Notes under the pieces: generated by a model
Seen by the model: only the letters and a program-made list of their open reading frames with translations
Database searches by the model: none
What the model was told of the DNA's origin: nothing
Translations under genes and position numbers: made by a program
Assembly (NCBI GenBank): GCA_023451375.1
Contig: JAEXZS010000038.1
Location: forward strand, 1-12,766
Reading direction: 5' to 3'
Origin: Pseudomonadota bacterium
Lineage (GTDB): Bacteria > Pseudomonadota > Alphaproteobacteria > Caulobacterales > Caulobacteraceae
DNA length: 12,766 nucleotides
Part shown: piece by piece, positions 12,684 through 12,766 of the stretch
Numbering within the stretch: position 1 is the first letter of the stretch
How the letters are laid out: each line of letters begins with the position of its first letter

Positions 12684-12766
12684 GCGAACTCGAAACCTAC
12701 ATGCTGGACCTGGGCCGCCGCGCCCGCGCCGCCGCCCGGGCTCTGCGCGAGGCCCCGGCCGAGGCC
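12680..12766 (+). CDS. proA: Glutamate-5-semialdehyde dehydrogenase, 5' end only
   Basis: Only the first 29 codons are in the window, and the frame runs off the right edge. The N-terminus, MSELETYMLDLGRRARAAAR followed by ALREAP, has the LGxxARAAARAL pattern typical of gamma-glutamyl phosphate reductase N-termini. Its ATG overlaps the proB TGA in an ATGA junction, the usual proBA arrangement, and no independent Shine-Dalgarno is obvious, which suggests translational coupling. The enzyme reduces glutamyl-5-phosphate to glutamate semialdehyde, the second step of proline synthesis. The identification rests on context and this short motif. Confidence 0.88.
   Translation, partial: MSELETYMLDLGRRARAAARALREAPAEA

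Overview
The window is a very GC-rich, densely packed piece of bacterial chromosome, most likely from an alphaproteobacterium of the Caulobacteraceae (Brevundimonas/Caulobacter type). The evidence is the strong G/C preference at third codon positions, several putative promoters that fit the caulobacterial TTGACGS / GCTANAWC pattern, and the gene content: a Coq7-type ubiquinone hydroxylase, SapC, ExoD, an SdpR-like ArsR regulator and 4-hydroxyphenylpyruvate dioxygenase. The genus is inferred from family resemblance, not from a marker gene. I see no mobile element, CRISPR array, tRNA or rRNA.

Layout, left to right. (1) 2-316 (+): the 3' end of a coiled-coil protein of unknown function. (2) 324-3098 (-): nrdB (class Ia ribonucleotide reductase radical subunit), a glutathione S-transferase and a YdgJ-like Gfo/Idh/MocA oxidoreductase. 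The last two overlap by ATGA. A 12-bp hairpin lies between nrdB and the GST gene and buries the GST Shine-Dalgarno sequence. Upstream of nrdB are two NrdR-box-like sites 31 bp apart, one covering the putative -10. (3) 3356-4558 (+): a thiolase, divergent from nrdB. (4) 4569-4719: a non-coding inverted-repeat element. (5) 4726-5834 (-): dsbB and coq7, two bases apart; one uses ubiquinone and the other helps make it. (6) 5944-6573 (+): an ExoD-family membrane protein. (7) 6580-7241 (-): an SdpR-like ArsR regulator overlapping a small membrane protein that resembles half of SdpI. A perfect 18-bp palindrome sits on the promoter, and the transcript is probably leaderless. (8) 7315-7854 (-): an unrecognised two-helix membrane protein. 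(9) 8034-10384 (+): hppD (tyrosine catabolism), a 61-codon membrane protein starting on the base after the hppD stop, and an exported Ntn-type asparaginase/isoaspartyl peptidase. A strong 13-bp hairpin terminator follows. (10) 10508-11293 (-): a SapC-family protein. (11) 11526-12766 (+): proB and the first 29 codons of proA, overlapping by ATGA (proline biosynthesis).

Most genes are conserved metabolic or housekeeping functions. I found no convincing new multi-gene defence or mobile system. The parts most worth a second look are regulatory: the hairpin over the GST start, the compact arsR operator-promoter with its half-size SdpI-like partner, and the paired NrdR-like boxes. The tiny membrane protein coupled to hppD is also of interest.
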